Source: Gammaproteobacteria bacterium (lineage in GTDB: Bacteria > Gemmatimonadota > Gemmatimonadetes > Longimicrobiales > Gaopeijiaceae). Taken from it: a stretch of 7,916 nucleotides of DNA. Shown here piece after piece: positions 1 to 6,442 of this stretch. The notes below the pieces were generated by a model that was given only the letters and a program-made list of their open reading frames with translations, was not told the DNA's origin and did no database searches. The stretch lies in the NCBI GenBank assembly GCA_009843625.1, contig VYDD01000304.1:1-7916 (forward strand), read 5' to 3'. Position 1 is the first letter of the stretch, and each line of letters starts with the position of its first letter. The position numbers and the translations under genes are program-made.

Positions 1-471
1 CGTCCGCCCCGTGGACACGCCGATGGGCACCGGGCGCGGGAACGGGCCCCTGGGATCGATGGGGCCGCCGGCCGCGGCCGGCAGCGGCAGATCGCCGAGG
101 GCGGTGATGCGCCCGGTCACCTCGCGCACCAGCGGGTAGCTCGCGAAGCTGGCGGGAAGTCCGTCCACGGCCGCGTACTCCAGGTAGACCATCACCACCG
201 GGCGGTCGCCGGGGCCCAACCCGACCGCGGTTCCCACCACCCCCGGAATGCCCAGCAGGTCCGGGCTGATCTCCTCCTGTGCCGCGAAGGCGCCCGCCAG
301 CGCCTCCTGCGACAAACCGTCCCGGCCGAAGCCGGGCAAGGGAAGGCGAGGACCGCCTGCGGGCGTGAGCCACAGCGCCTCCACCACCAGCAGGAGCAGG
401 AGCCGCCCCAGCGACGGCAGGATCGAGCGCCGACTGGCCCCCGCAGCAGGCCACCGACCCGCCCGTATCAT
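1..471 (-). CDS. Nal1-like / trypsin-like serine protease, N-terminal part (cut by left window edge)
   Basis: The reverse strand is open from an ATG at 471 to the edge, exactly 157 codons with no stop, so the gene continues outside the window. GGAG lies 7 nt before the ATG. Residues 17-38 are hydrophobic (poly-Leu/Val stretch near 24-30) after a basic N-terminus, fitting a signal peptide or membrane anchor. Residues 73-97 read LLGIPGVVGTAVGLG then PVVMVYLE, and the fragment ends RPVPIGVSTGR (146-156). From memory, this pairing of an N-terminal GVVGTAVG domain with a VPIGVSTG entry into the protease domain is typical of bacterial relatives of plant NAL1, which have a trypsin fold. The His/Asp/Ser catalytic residues would lie beyond the edge and cannot be checked, so activity is inferred. 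The gene is divergent from the small membrane protein at 668. Confidence 0.68.
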   Translation of the reverse strand, partial: MIRAGRWPAAGASRRSILPSLGRLLLLLVVEALWLTPAGGPRLPLPGFGRDGLSQEALAGAFAAQEEISPDLLGIPGVVGTAVGLGPGDRPVVMVYLEYAAVDGLPASFASYPLVREVTGRITALGDLPLPAAAGGPIDPRGPFPRPVPIGVSTGRT

Positions 472-543
472 CGCCCGACTCCGAACCTGCGGTCCTTCAT
501 TCGACCCTGCTCTCCTGGCGGCACCGCTCCCTGCGCGCCGAAC

Positions 544-566
544 CCTGTACTTGCCGTAACCTGTAC
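544..566. promoter_or_regulatory. Direct repeat CCTGTAC x2 in a divergent promoter region
   Basis: The heptamer CCTGTAC occurs at 544-550 and again at 560-566, 16 nt apart start to start, in the 196-bp spacer between two divergent genes. The flanking sequence (up to about 580) is clearly more A+T-rich than the surroundings, as expected of a promoter. A near-consensus -10/-35 pair was not found on either strand. A tandem regulator site is possible but unproven. Confidence 0.3.
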
Positions 567-667
567 CATACTTATTCGAACCCGTCCCGGCGCGAAACGG
601 ATCCCCCGCTCGCGCGTAAGGCGCAGAGCCCAGGGAGGGCCGGGATGCCTGTCAAAGGAGTGTCGTG

Positions 668-937
668 ATGTTTGAACTGATCGGATTGGGGATCGCGGCT
701 GCCGTCGGGATCTACGCACACATGAAGTCGCGGAGTTTCGTCCGGCGGCGTCTGCGCTACACGTCGTGGGTCGAGAAACGCTGGCTGGGCATCATTACCG
801 GGGCTGTGACCGCCGTTGCCGTATCCTGGCTGCCCATCGTGGGAATCGGAGCCGGACTGCTGGTGGGTGCCGGAGTCGGTTCCGGAGTCTCGATGGGCGC
901 CAGCGACGTCCGCAACCGCCGCCTGATCGACGAGTAG
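668..937 (+). CDS. Small two-segment, glycine-rich membrane protein of unknown function
   Basis: This 89-residue protein starts at ATG 668; AAAGGAG at 654-660 sits 7 nt upstream, which favours this ATG over the in-frame GTG at 665 (only 4 nt). Residues 3-18 form one hydrophobic segment. A strongly basic stretch follows (K20 to R38, with RRR at 26-28), and then a long hydrophobic region covers about 41-75. The second region is rich in Gly and small residues spaced as GxGxG/GxxxG (about 59-77), like glycine-zipper membrane helices. By the positive-inside rule the basic loop should face the cytoplasm. I do not recognise a named family. Spacing, Shine-Dalgarno site and composition make it a credible gene. 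Confidence 0.72.
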   Translation: MFELIGLGIAAAVGIYAHMKSRSFVRRRLRYTSWVEKRWLGIITGAVTAVAVSWLPIVGIGAGLLVGAGVGSGVSMGASDVRNRRLIDE

Positions 938-1016
938 GCCCGCCCCGCTTCTCCCGCGGCCGTTCCTGCATCTTCCGCCCGCATCACCGGGCCGGGTCCG
1001 AAGATTCGGCTCGCGC

Positions 1017-2060
1017 TCACCCCTCCGGCGCGAATCGCGCCATCACGGGAAAATGGTCGCTGGTGGTGTCCAGGTAGGCGTCGATGAACTCGTCCACCTG
1101 GTACACCATAGCCGATCCCTCCTCGTACCACGCCATCGCTTCGTCCGACGCCAGGATGTGATCGATCACCTCGGTGTAGCGCGGCATCGACCGCGCTCGC
1201 GCGGCGCTCAGGCTGGCCGTGGGAAACACCCACTCCGGGGCCGCATCCACGAATACGCGATAGGGCGTATCGCGCCCGCGCGTGATCGACTCGTCCACGT
1301 CGTCATTCCAGTCCCCGGGTACGAGCACCGCGCGGTCGGGCCATGTGGCGTCGAGGTACTCCCGCAGGCCTTCGCCCGCCGCCATGCGCCGCTCCCATGA
1401 GGTCTCGTCGGCGATGGCCTTGGCGTGCAGTACGATCAGGACGACATCCCGGCTCGCGCCCCCCAGCGTCACGCGAAGCTGCACCTCCAGCGGCGGGCGG
1501 CCCGCGAACTCGTAGTCCAGATCGGTCAGGATGACGCGGGCGCCGGCGACCTCGGCGACGGACGACTTGTAGATGAGGCCGACCTTGAGTTCGCCGCGGC
1601 TGTAGGCGCCGGATCCGCCGGACACCGACGCGTCGCTGGCGAGGAATCCCCTGTACCCGGGCAAACGATCCAGCAGCGCGGCGAAGGCATCCGCGTCGGT
1701 CACCTCCTGCACGCTCCACAGGTCGGCGTCGGTTCCCAGAATCACATCGCGCACGCGCGCCATCTGCAGGGGCTCGTCATCGGGGCCCTGGTTCGCGGCC
1801 CCGAAGTAGAGGAGGTTCCAGGTGGCGACGTCGAGCGTGCCGGCGGTCCCCTGGGCGGGAATCTGGATCGCCGGTGGATTCGGCACGGGCTGCGGCTCGA
1901 CGGGCTCGGGCTCGACCGGTGGCGGAGAGGGCGCGACGGCGTCCGCGCCGCACGCGATCAGGGCCGGAATCAGCGCGGGCAGGAAGAAGAATGCGGGCGC
2001 GGCGAATGCGGCGATGTACCGGCGCGGCGCAGAGACCGGGCTGCTTTCTGGGAAGAACAT
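1017..2060 (-). CDS. Endonuclease/exonuclease/phosphatase (EEP) family lipoprotein
   Basis: This 347-residue protein has the DNase I / inositol-phosphatase fold signature in order: N82 in ATWNLLYFG, E119 in WSVQEV, H212 in LIVLHAKA, D250 and N252 in PGDWNDD, a DH pair at 300-301 and the closing SDHFP (D335, H336). These are the metal- and phosphate-binding residues of the family, so hydrolysis of a phosphodiester or phosphomonoester is expected; the substrate (nucleic acid, phosphosugar or lipid) cannot be read. The N-terminus is a lipoprotein signal: hydrophobic 15-35, lipobox LIAC with Cys37, then a Pro/Glu-rich linker (43-63, PVEPEPVEP type) separating anchor and domain. It should therefore act outside the inner membrane. 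The start at 2060 lacks a good Shine-Dalgarno site but gives a sensible signal peptide. It is convergent with the 668 gene and divergent from the Tsx-like channel gene at 2274. Confidence 0.88.
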   Translation of the reverse strand: MFFPESSPVSAPRRYIAAFAAPAFFFLPALIPALIACGADAVAPSPPPVEPEPVEPQPVPNPPAIQIPAQGTAGTLDVATWNLLYFGAANQGPDDEPLQMARVRDVILGTDADLWSVQEVTDADAFAALLDRLPGYRGFLASDASVSGGSGAYSRGELKVGLIYKSSVAEVAGARVILTDLDYEFAGRPPLEVQLRVTLGGASRDVVLIVLHAKAIADETSWERRMAAGEGLREYLDATWPDRAVLVPGDWNDDVDESITRGRDTPYRVFVDAAPEWVFPTASLSAARARSMPRYTEVIDHILASDEAMAWYEEGSAMVYQVDEFIDAYLDTTSDHFPVMARFAPEG

Positions 2061-2087
2061 GACGTGTCTGTGGCGAAAACGTCTCTC

Positions 2088-2117
2088 GACGCCGTGAAGG
2101 CGTCAGCCGAAGCGGCT
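2088..2117. promoter_or_regulatory. Two abutting small hairpins upstream of the EEP lipoprotein gene
   Basis: GACGCC (2088-2093) pairs with GGCGTC (2099-2104) around a 5-nt loop. AGCCG (2105-2109) directly follows and pairs with CGGCT (2113-2117) around AAG. They would lie in the 5' leader of the minus-strand gene beginning at 2060. No T-run follows on either strand, so they do not look like an intrinsic terminator. Confidence 0.3.
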
Positions 2118-2148
2118 TGGCGAGCCGTACCGGGGCATCGCATCAGGA

Positions 2149-2189
2149 TACAATCTTACACTCGGCCTCGCCGGTCCGCTGGCCGAGTG
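2149..2189. promoter_or_regulatory. Possible -10 box and 9-bp inverted repeat in the EEP/Tsx divergent spacer
   Basis: TACAAT at 2149-2154 matches the -10 consensus at 5 of 6 bases, reading toward the channel gene at 2274; no good -35 is seen at the usual distance. Just downstream, CACTCGGCC (2159-2167) and GGCCGAGTG (2181-2189) form a perfect 9-bp inverted repeat with a 13-nt centre. If the -10 is real, the repeat would cover the start of transcription, a position suited to an operator or a 5' leader hairpin. Confidence 0.35.
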
Positions 2190-2273
2190 CCACGCCGGCC
2201 CGTAGAATCCCGCGTCGGTGATGTGGGGAAGGAACTCAGGCAGAGAGCGAATCCCGGGGAGAGCAAACCCGCC

Positions 2274-3062
2274 ATGAGTCGTCGATTCTCAAAGCTCGCG
2301 CCCGCGACGGTTGCCGCCGCGTTCTGGCTCATCGCCGCGCCGGCGTCGGCCCAACTGGAGCTCCACTACCAGCGCGGCAGCATCCTGAACCCGTTCTCCG
2401 CCGCCAGCGAGCCGACCCACATCTTCACGCTGCAACACGCCGGAGGATGGCGGGCGGGAGGTTCCTTCTTCTTCCTGGACTATTCCACCGACGGGGTCGC
2501 GGACGGGTTTAACGACCGGGATCTGTATGGAGAATGGTACCCGACGCTGAGCCTGGGCTCACTGGCGGAGGGAGGCGTCGGCTTCGGGCCGGTGAACGAC
2601 ATCCGGCTGGTCGCGGGCGTCAACCTCGGCATCCAGTCGAAGGTCGTGAAGTACGTGCCCGGCGTGGAACTGGGCTGGAACATCCCCGGATTCATCTTCG
2701 TGAACACGATACTCGGGGGCTTCATCGACGCCAGCAGCGGGCTTGACGGCGGCGGCGCGCCGAGCACGGGAGACAGCTTCAACTTCGACGTCAGCTGGCT
2801 CTCCGTCTTCCAGCTGGGCGGTCAGTCGTTCTCGTTCACCGGGCACGCCGAGTACATGGGCGCCGTTACAAACGAGGTCGGGGACGAATACCCGGGCAGC
2901 ATCCTTGCCCAACCCCAGTTCAGATGGGATGTGGGACAGGCGCTGACCCGGGCCGCGAACGTCCTCCACGTGGGCGTGGAATACCAGCTCTGGACCAACA
3001 AGCTGGGAACGACCCGCGACGAGAGTGTGGTGCAGCTACTCGTGGTCTGGCAGTTGGATTGA
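2274..3062 (+). CDS. Tsx/OmpK-like outer-membrane channel (nucleoside-specific channel family)
   Basis: This 262-residue protein starts at ATG 2274 with GGGGAGAG about 10-12 nt upstream. Residues 1-26 are a classic signal peptide ending APASA before Gln27. The mature part is a chain of alternating amphipathic strands with no hydrophobic helix. Segments matching the Tsx/OmpK family as I know it are the opening HYQRG (31-35), the TLQHAGGWRAGGSFFFLDY strand pair (52-70), YGEWYPTLSLG (85-95), GFGPVNDIRL (103-112) and especially LHVGVEYQLWTNKLG (231-245) followed by DESVVQLLVVW (249-259). Tsx proteins carry nucleosides across the outer membrane; whether this one does is inferred from family. The same frame stays open far upstream (to about 1425), but that part lies antisense to the EEP gene and the signal peptide fixes the real start. 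It is divergent from the EEP lipoprotein gene. Confidence 0.85.
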   Translation: MSRRFSKLAPATVAAAFWLIAAPASAQLELHYQRGSILNPFSAASEPTHIFTLQHAGGWRAGGSFFFLDYSTDGVADGFNDRDLYGEWYPTLSLGSLAEGGVGFGPVNDIRLVAGVNLGIQSKVVKYVPGVELGWNIPGFIFVNTILGGFIDASSGLDGGGAPSTGDSFNFDVSWLSVFQLGGQSFSFTGHAEYMGAVTNEVGDEYPGSILAQPQFRWDVGQALTRAANVLHVGVEYQLWTNKLGTTRDESVVQLLVVWQLD

Positions 3063-3064
3063 GT

Positions 3065-3090
3065 GCCGGGCGACCTGCCCGCGATCCGGC
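3065..3090. terminator. Nested inverted repeat between convergent genes
   Basis: CGGGC (3067-3071) and GCCCG (3077-3081) form a 5-bp stem with a 5-nt loop. The outer arms GCCGG (3065-3069) and CCGGC (3086-3090) offer an alternative longer pairing. It starts 3 nt after the channel gene's stop and lies before the stop of the opposing gene at 3132. No T-run follows, so any terminator role is weakly supported. Confidence 0.25.
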
Positions 3091-3131
3091 GAAATGGCGA
3101 GGTCGGCGCGCGTTGAACGCGAGCCGGAAGC

Positions 3132-3428
3132 CTACTGGTCGTCTACGACGCGAACGCCCACCAGGCGGCATCCCAGCCTGCACCCCGGGCGCAGCGCGAA
3201 GCTCGCGAGGATGGACGCGGCCGCGAGGCCGATCATGGGCCCGGTCATCGGCTGAAGGACCGTCTTGAGCACGCCCCACACCGCCAGGAAGATGACCAGG
3301 CCGAGAGCCACGCCCAGGAGCTGGCGCGCGTTGTCGGGGCCTTCGAATCGGATGGGCGCGCCGCCGTAGTAGAGGGCGGCCAGGGTGGGATAGAGAGCGA
3401 ACGGAATGATCCATTCGATGTTCGTCAC
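3132..3428 (-). CDS. Small three-segment membrane protein of unknown function
   Basis: This 98-residue protein starts at GTG 3428, with GGAGG (3438-3442 on the reverse strand) 9 nt upstream, a strong site that supports the GTG. It shows three hydrophobic segments: about 5-22 (WIIPFALYPTLAALYY), 37-58 (LLGVALGLVIFLAVWGVL) and 61-80 (MTGPMIGLAAASILASFAL). The C-terminal tail is basic with two Cys (83, 87). A short loop at 24-36 carries charged residues. I recognise no family. It is convergent with the Tsx-like gene and lies downstream, on the same strand, of the propeller gene with a 166-nt gap, so co-transcription is possible but not indicated. Confidence 0.72.
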   Translation of the reverse strand: MTNIEWIIPFALYPTLAALYYGGAPIRFEGPDNARQLLGVALGLVIFLAVWGVLKTVLQPMTGPMIGLAAASILASFALRPGCRLGCRLVGVRVVDDQ

Positions 3429-3594
3429 TTTTCGTAGCCTCCGGTAGGGATCGCGCGGCTTGGCGCAAGGCTCTTGGCAAGGTTCGTCAGGAAGCTAACA
3501 AATCCGCGAACCAAGGGCGACGGGCGCGGCGGGCCGGGATGACGTTCAACGACCTGGGCGCCTGCCCTGGAATGCTGTGTGGAGGGCGAGACCT

Positions 3595-4852
3595 TCAACG
3601 GATCCGCTCCGGCAAGCGCCTGACCGTGATCACCGGGACATCGAACTCGTCCGTTTCGACGAAGACGGCGAGACCATCGGGGCCGAAGGCGTCCGGCATT
3701 TCGAGCCGCCCGACAGGGAAGGTGCCCACGTAGCGGCCGTCCTGCGCGAGCACGTCGATCGGGCCCGATTCACTCGTGCCCGGCTCCGTGCTGCGCTCGA
3801 CCCACAGACTTCCCTCCCAGGTGACGTGCACCGCCCCGACCACCGGAACTTCGGGGTAGAACCGCATGTTCTCGAGCGCCGCCCGCCGAGTTGCTCGGAA
3901 ACGGTTGAACATCTCCCGGATCTCAAGGGGCGGTTCCCCCCCTCCCCCTAGTTGGGTGACTTGCCGGTTCGCATCCCGTTCGAGGCGGCGTTCGCGCTCC
4001 GTGCGCCTCATGCGCTCCGTCACGGGCAGCGGCCGTATGGCTCGACGCAGGATGCGCGAGACCCGGCCGGATGAGTCGGTGACCTTGATCGCATAGGCCG
4101 ACGAGTCCGAGAACGCGACTCCGCCCGATGGAAGCGGGTCGAACAGAAGCTCCGGTTCAAACCCCCACTCCTCGCCCATCATGTCCAGCACGTCCTCGAA
4201 GTCTGCGCCGGCGGGGAGCTCGGTCGTCGCCCGTGGAGCCCAGGCCTCCACGAGGACTAGGTCCTCAACTTCCGCCGAAGACATGTCGATGCGGAGGATC
4301 GAGCGCTCGTCCCGGACCACCACCGTCCGAGATCCCGTCCGCTCCGGTCGAAGACCCACACGGGTTCCGATTCCCATCCCCCGGCCCGCTTCCCGCACCG
4401 TGCGTTCGAACTCACCGCCCGGACCGAAGACGTGGTACCCCCTCATCATGTCGCGCACGAGGGTGCGTCCGTCGTCCCATACGATGAGTTCCATTGCCAT
4501 CTGGAACTCACCGGGACCGTCACCGGGGCGCCCGAAGTCCCACACATGGCTTCCGGCAGCGTCCACGACGACGACTCGCCGGCCGCCATCCCGTTCCCGC
4601 ACCGTCCAGCAGGTACAGGTTCCCGGCACCGTCGAAGCCGACGCTCCGGATGGTAAAGAACTCCTCCCATTCGGCCTCCGCCTCCGTCGATCCGATGCGG
4701 TACACCAGCTCGAAGTCCGGTGAGAGCGGCAGATCCTCCTCGGGCAGATCGACAACCTCCTGGGCGAGGAGACCGATGGCCCCCGAGCCCGGAGCGAGCC
4801 CTCCGGCGATCCACATTCCTCCGATGGCCAGCAATCGCAGATTCCGATGCAC
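3595..4852 (-). pseudogene. 6-bladed beta-propeller exported protein, reading frame broken near 4600
   Basis: The gene begins at GTG 4852, with GGAGG (4860-4864) 7 nt upstream, and a signal-like N-terminus (MHRNLRLLAIGGMWIAGGL onward, to about residue 30). The first frame runs through a propeller repeat ending VGFDGAGNLYLLDG at about 4601, then becomes Arg-rich nonsense and stops at 4520. The next propeller motif, RERDGGRRVVVVDAAG then HVWDFGRPGDGPGEF, continues in another frame from about 4599 to the stop at 3595. The two join cleanly if one base is removed near 4596-4600, for example one G of the GGG on the coding strand, giving 418 residues. Later sections include a charged helix-like stretch (ERMRRTERERRLERD) and the C-terminus DEFDVPVITVRRLPERIR. 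Propellers of this type are usually exported and of unknown ligand. The lesion may be a sequencing error, a true mutation or, less likely, programmed frameshifting. Confidence 0.8.
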
Positions 4853-4859
4853 CTTCCCG

Positions 4860-4864
4860 CCTCC
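4860..4864 (-). promoter_or_regulatory. Ribosome binding site fixing the GTG start of the propeller gene
   Basis: GGAGG on the reverse strand lies 7 nt before GTG 4852. It supports that start over the ATG 12 codons further in, and shows that the N-terminal frame of the broken gene is the genuine one. Confidence 0.6.
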
Positions 4865-4866
4865 AC

Positions 4867-4901
4867 TTGACTCAAGTTATTCCAGGACGATCTACGATAA
4901 T
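4867..4901 (+). promoter_or_regulatory. Weak promoter candidate toward the threonine ammonia-lyase gene
   Basis: TTGACT (4867-4872) matches the -35 consensus at 5 of 6 bases. Candidate -10 boxes are TACGAT (4893-4898, 4 of 6, spacing 20) and GATAAT (4896-4901, 5 of 6, spacing 23); both spacings are longer than ideal. The -10 candidates lie inside the 4890-4911 dyad. A start here would leave a leader of nearly 200 nt before the gene. Confidence 0.3.
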
Positions 4902-4911
4902 CGTCGTAGAT
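4890..4911. promoter_or_regulatory. 22-bp dyad, operator-like, between propeller and threonine ammonia-lyase genes
   Basis: ATCTACGA (4890-4897) and TCGTAGAT (4904-4911) are perfect 8-bp inverted arms around a 6-nt A+T-rich centre. A second, overlapping palindrome, ACGAT-A-ATCGT, spans 4894-4904. It lies 38 bp upstream of the propeller start and overlaps the plus-strand promoter candidate. Such symmetry in an AT-rich island of a GC-rich genome is typical of a dimeric repressor site. The TAC...GTA arms recall sites of BlaI/MecI/CopY-type repressors, but no regulator gene is in the window. Confidence 0.55.
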
Positions 4912-5100
4912 ACGGGTGCGCAAGGCCGCTGACGTGGGCTGCGGAGGCGGTTCGACGGCTGGTTGGGAGGGCAAGCGAAGGCAACAATCCAGGAGAGGCG
5001 AGAGTAACGAGAGTGGCTCGCGTGCCGATCCCGCCCCGGCGCAATCGGCAGATCGCTCCCTCGGAGCAACCGAAGAGCTCTCTCCGTGAGGCGCAGCTTT

Positions 5101-6318
5101 GTGAACATGCTCTCTTGCGACGACATCATTGCGGCCCGCGGGCGCATCGGGGACGGCGTTGTTGAGACCGGTTGCCCGCGCTCCCTCGGGCTCGACCGCT
5201 CCCGGCTCGGGCGCGTGCACTTCAAGACCGAGTTCCGGCAGCGGACGGGTTCGTTCAAGGACCGCGGCTCGCTGAACCGCCTGCTCCTGCTGGAGCCGGC
5301 GCAGCGGGAGGCCGGGGTGGTCGCGGCCAGCGCGGGCAACCACGCCCAGGCGCTCGCGTACCACTCCGCGCGGCTGGGAATCCCGTGCACCATCGTCATG
5401 CCCGACGCCGCTCCGCTCATCAAGGTGACCAAGACGCGTGGCTACGGGGCCCGCGTCATCCAGACCGGCGCGACCCTCACCGACGGCATGGCCCGCGTCG
5501 AGAAGCTGGTCGAGGAGGAGGGCCTTACCGGGGTCCACGCCTTTGACGATCCCGCGGTGATGGCGGGGCAGGGGACCATGGCGCTGGAGATACTGGAGCA
5601 GGTGCCCGACGTTACCAAGCTGGTGGTGCCCATAGGGGGCGGCGGGATGATCTCCGGGGTCGCGACGGTGTTGAAGGCGCGCCGGCCGGGCGCCCGCGTC
5701 ATCGGGGTGGAGGCGGCGGCCTCGCCGGGCGCGGTCGCCTCGCTGGAGGCCGGGCGGCCGGTCCACCTGGAACGCTCGGACACCCTCGCCGACGGCATCG
5801 CGGTGAAGCGCATCGGCGACCTCACCTTTCCCCACATCCAGGCCCTCGTGGACGACGTGGTCGTGGTCGACGAGGAGGAGATCGTGCGCGCGATCTTCTT
5901 CCTCATGGAGTCGGAGAAGATGGTGGTCGAGGGAGGCGGGGCGGTGGGCGTGGCGGCGATTCTGGGCGAGAAGGTCCGCCTGGGCCCCGCCGACGTCACC
6001 GTGTGCGTTCTCTCCGGGGGCAACATCGACATGAACGTGGCCTCGAAGATCATCGACCGGGGACTGTGGGCGGACGGTCGCCTTGCGCGCCTCTCGGTGG
6101 TGGTGCGTGACCGGCCCGGCTACCTGAACGAGGTCACGGCGGTGGTCGCCATCCACGGCGCCAACGTGCTCCACATCGAACACACCCGGGCCTTCGGCGA
6201 CATCTCCGTGGGCCACGTCAGCATCGAGATGGAGATCGAGACGCGCGGACGTGCACACGTCGCCGAGATCGTCGCGGAACTGAGGGAGCTGGGACACCAG
6301 GTGGGCGAGGTGGCTTGA
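5101..6318 (+). CDS. ilvA: Threonine ammonia-lyase (threonine dehydratase), PLP-dependent, with C-terminal ACT domain
   Basis: Converts threonine to 2-oxobutanoate and ammonia with pyridoxal phosphate, in the cytosol; in many bacteria this is the entry to isoleucine synthesis. Numbered from GTG 5101 (405 residues): PLP-lysine K53 in TGSFKDRG, ASAGNHAQ (76-83), the KVTKTRGYGARV segment (108-119), phosphate-binding glycine loop GGGGMISG (179-186), VVEGGGAVG (275-283) and SGGNID (305-310). Residues 334 to the end form one ACT domain (LSVVVRDRPGYLNEV), matching the short, single-ACT class. GTG 5101 is chosen for GAGG at 9 nt; ATG 5107 gives the most family-like N-terminus (MLSCDDIIAARGRI), and GTG 5086 behind GAAGAG is also possible. 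Usual family motif is SFKxRG, often with Ile; Asp here recalls threonine synthase-like enzymes, but the overall match is to the lyase. A serine-directed activity cannot be excluded. The gene is divergent from the propeller gene. Confidence 0.9.
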   Translation: MNMLSCDDIIAARGRIGDGVVETGCPRSLGLDRSRLGRVHFKTEFRQRTGSFKDRGSLNRLLLLEPAQREAGVVAASAGNHAQALAYHSARLGIPCTIVMPDAAPLIKVTKTRGYGARVIQTGATLTDGMARVEKLVEEEGLTGVHAFDDPAVMAGQGTMALEILEQVPDVTKLVVPIGGGGMISGVATVLKARRPGARVIGVEAAASPGAVASLEAGRPVHLERSDTLADGIAVKRIGDLTFPHIQALVDDVVVVDEEEIVRAIFFLMESEKMVVEGGGAVGVAAILGEKVRLGPADVTVCVLSGGNIDMNVASKIIDRGLWADGRLARLSVVVRDRPGYLNEVTAVVAIHGANVLHIEHTRAFGDISVGHVSIEMEIETRGRAHVAEIVAELRELGHQVGEVA

Positions 6319-6349
6319 CCCCGGTCGTTCTTCCGGCCACCTGTCGCAT

Positions 6350-6371
6350 CCCGCGCGCGGGGACGTATCAT
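6350..6371 (+). promoter_or_regulatory. Palindrome and -10-like box upstream of the serine hydrolase gene
   Basis: CCCGCGCGCGGG (6350-6361) is a perfect 12-bp palindrome. TATCAT (6366-6371) follows 4 nt later and matches the -10 consensus at 5 of 6 bases; no clear -35 is present at 16-18 nt. The box stands about 70 nt before the hydrolase ATG. The palindrome would fall in the -10/-35 spacer, a plausible regulator site, but a chance GC palindrome is also possible in such a genome. Confidence 0.35.
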
Positions 6372-6430
6372 ATCGTCATCGACGAGCGAACGTCCCTCCG
6401 GTGCCATCCATCGATCTCTCGCCCCCAAAC

Positions 6431-6437
6431 GAGGTGA
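6431..6437 (+). promoter_or_regulatory. Strong ribosome binding site fixing the serine hydrolase start
   Basis: GAGGTGA (continuing to GAGGTGAT) is complementary to the 3' end of 16S rRNA over its whole length and lies 5 nt before ATG 6443. It selects this ATG over the in-frame GTG at 6401, which would add 14 residues before the signal peptide. Confidence 0.65.
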
Positions 6438-6442
6438 TTCCC

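Noticed and set aside
468..719. 83-codon minus-strand frame whose stop overlaps the protease ATG (ATGA)
   Set aside because: The overlap looks like translational coupling, but the product is Arg/Pro-rich and covers the start and ribosome site of the 668 gene. It has no domain or good start.
998..1009. CCGAA/TTCGG inverted repeat between convergent genes as a terminator
   Set aside because: The 2-nt loop is too tight for a normal hairpin and no T-run follows.
757..1233. 158-codon minus-strand frame across the 668 gene and the end of the EEP gene
   Set aside because: It overlaps two better-supported genes in other frames and shows no motif.
1425..2273. Upstream extension of the Tsx-like frame
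   Set aside because: It lies antisense to the EEP lipoprotein gene. The signal peptide and ribosome site place the real start at 2274.
3481..3512. GGTTCG/CGAACC repeat upstream of the gene starting at 3428
   Set aside because: It has only 6-bp arms 20 nt apart, which is expected by chance in a window of this size.
5013..5165. Possible short leader ORF before threonine ammonia-lyase (start GTG near 5013, ends 5165)
   Set aside because: It overlaps the real gene start by more than 50 nt and has no run of Ile/Thr/Leu codons or attenuator stem that would suggest a leader peptide.
3595..6297. Very long minus-strand open frame (about 900 codons)
   Set aside because: Only the part below about 4600 carries propeller motifs. 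The upstream two thirds is antisense to the well-supported threonine ammonia-lyase gene and has a His/Arg/Pro-rich composition typical of GC-rich shadow frames.
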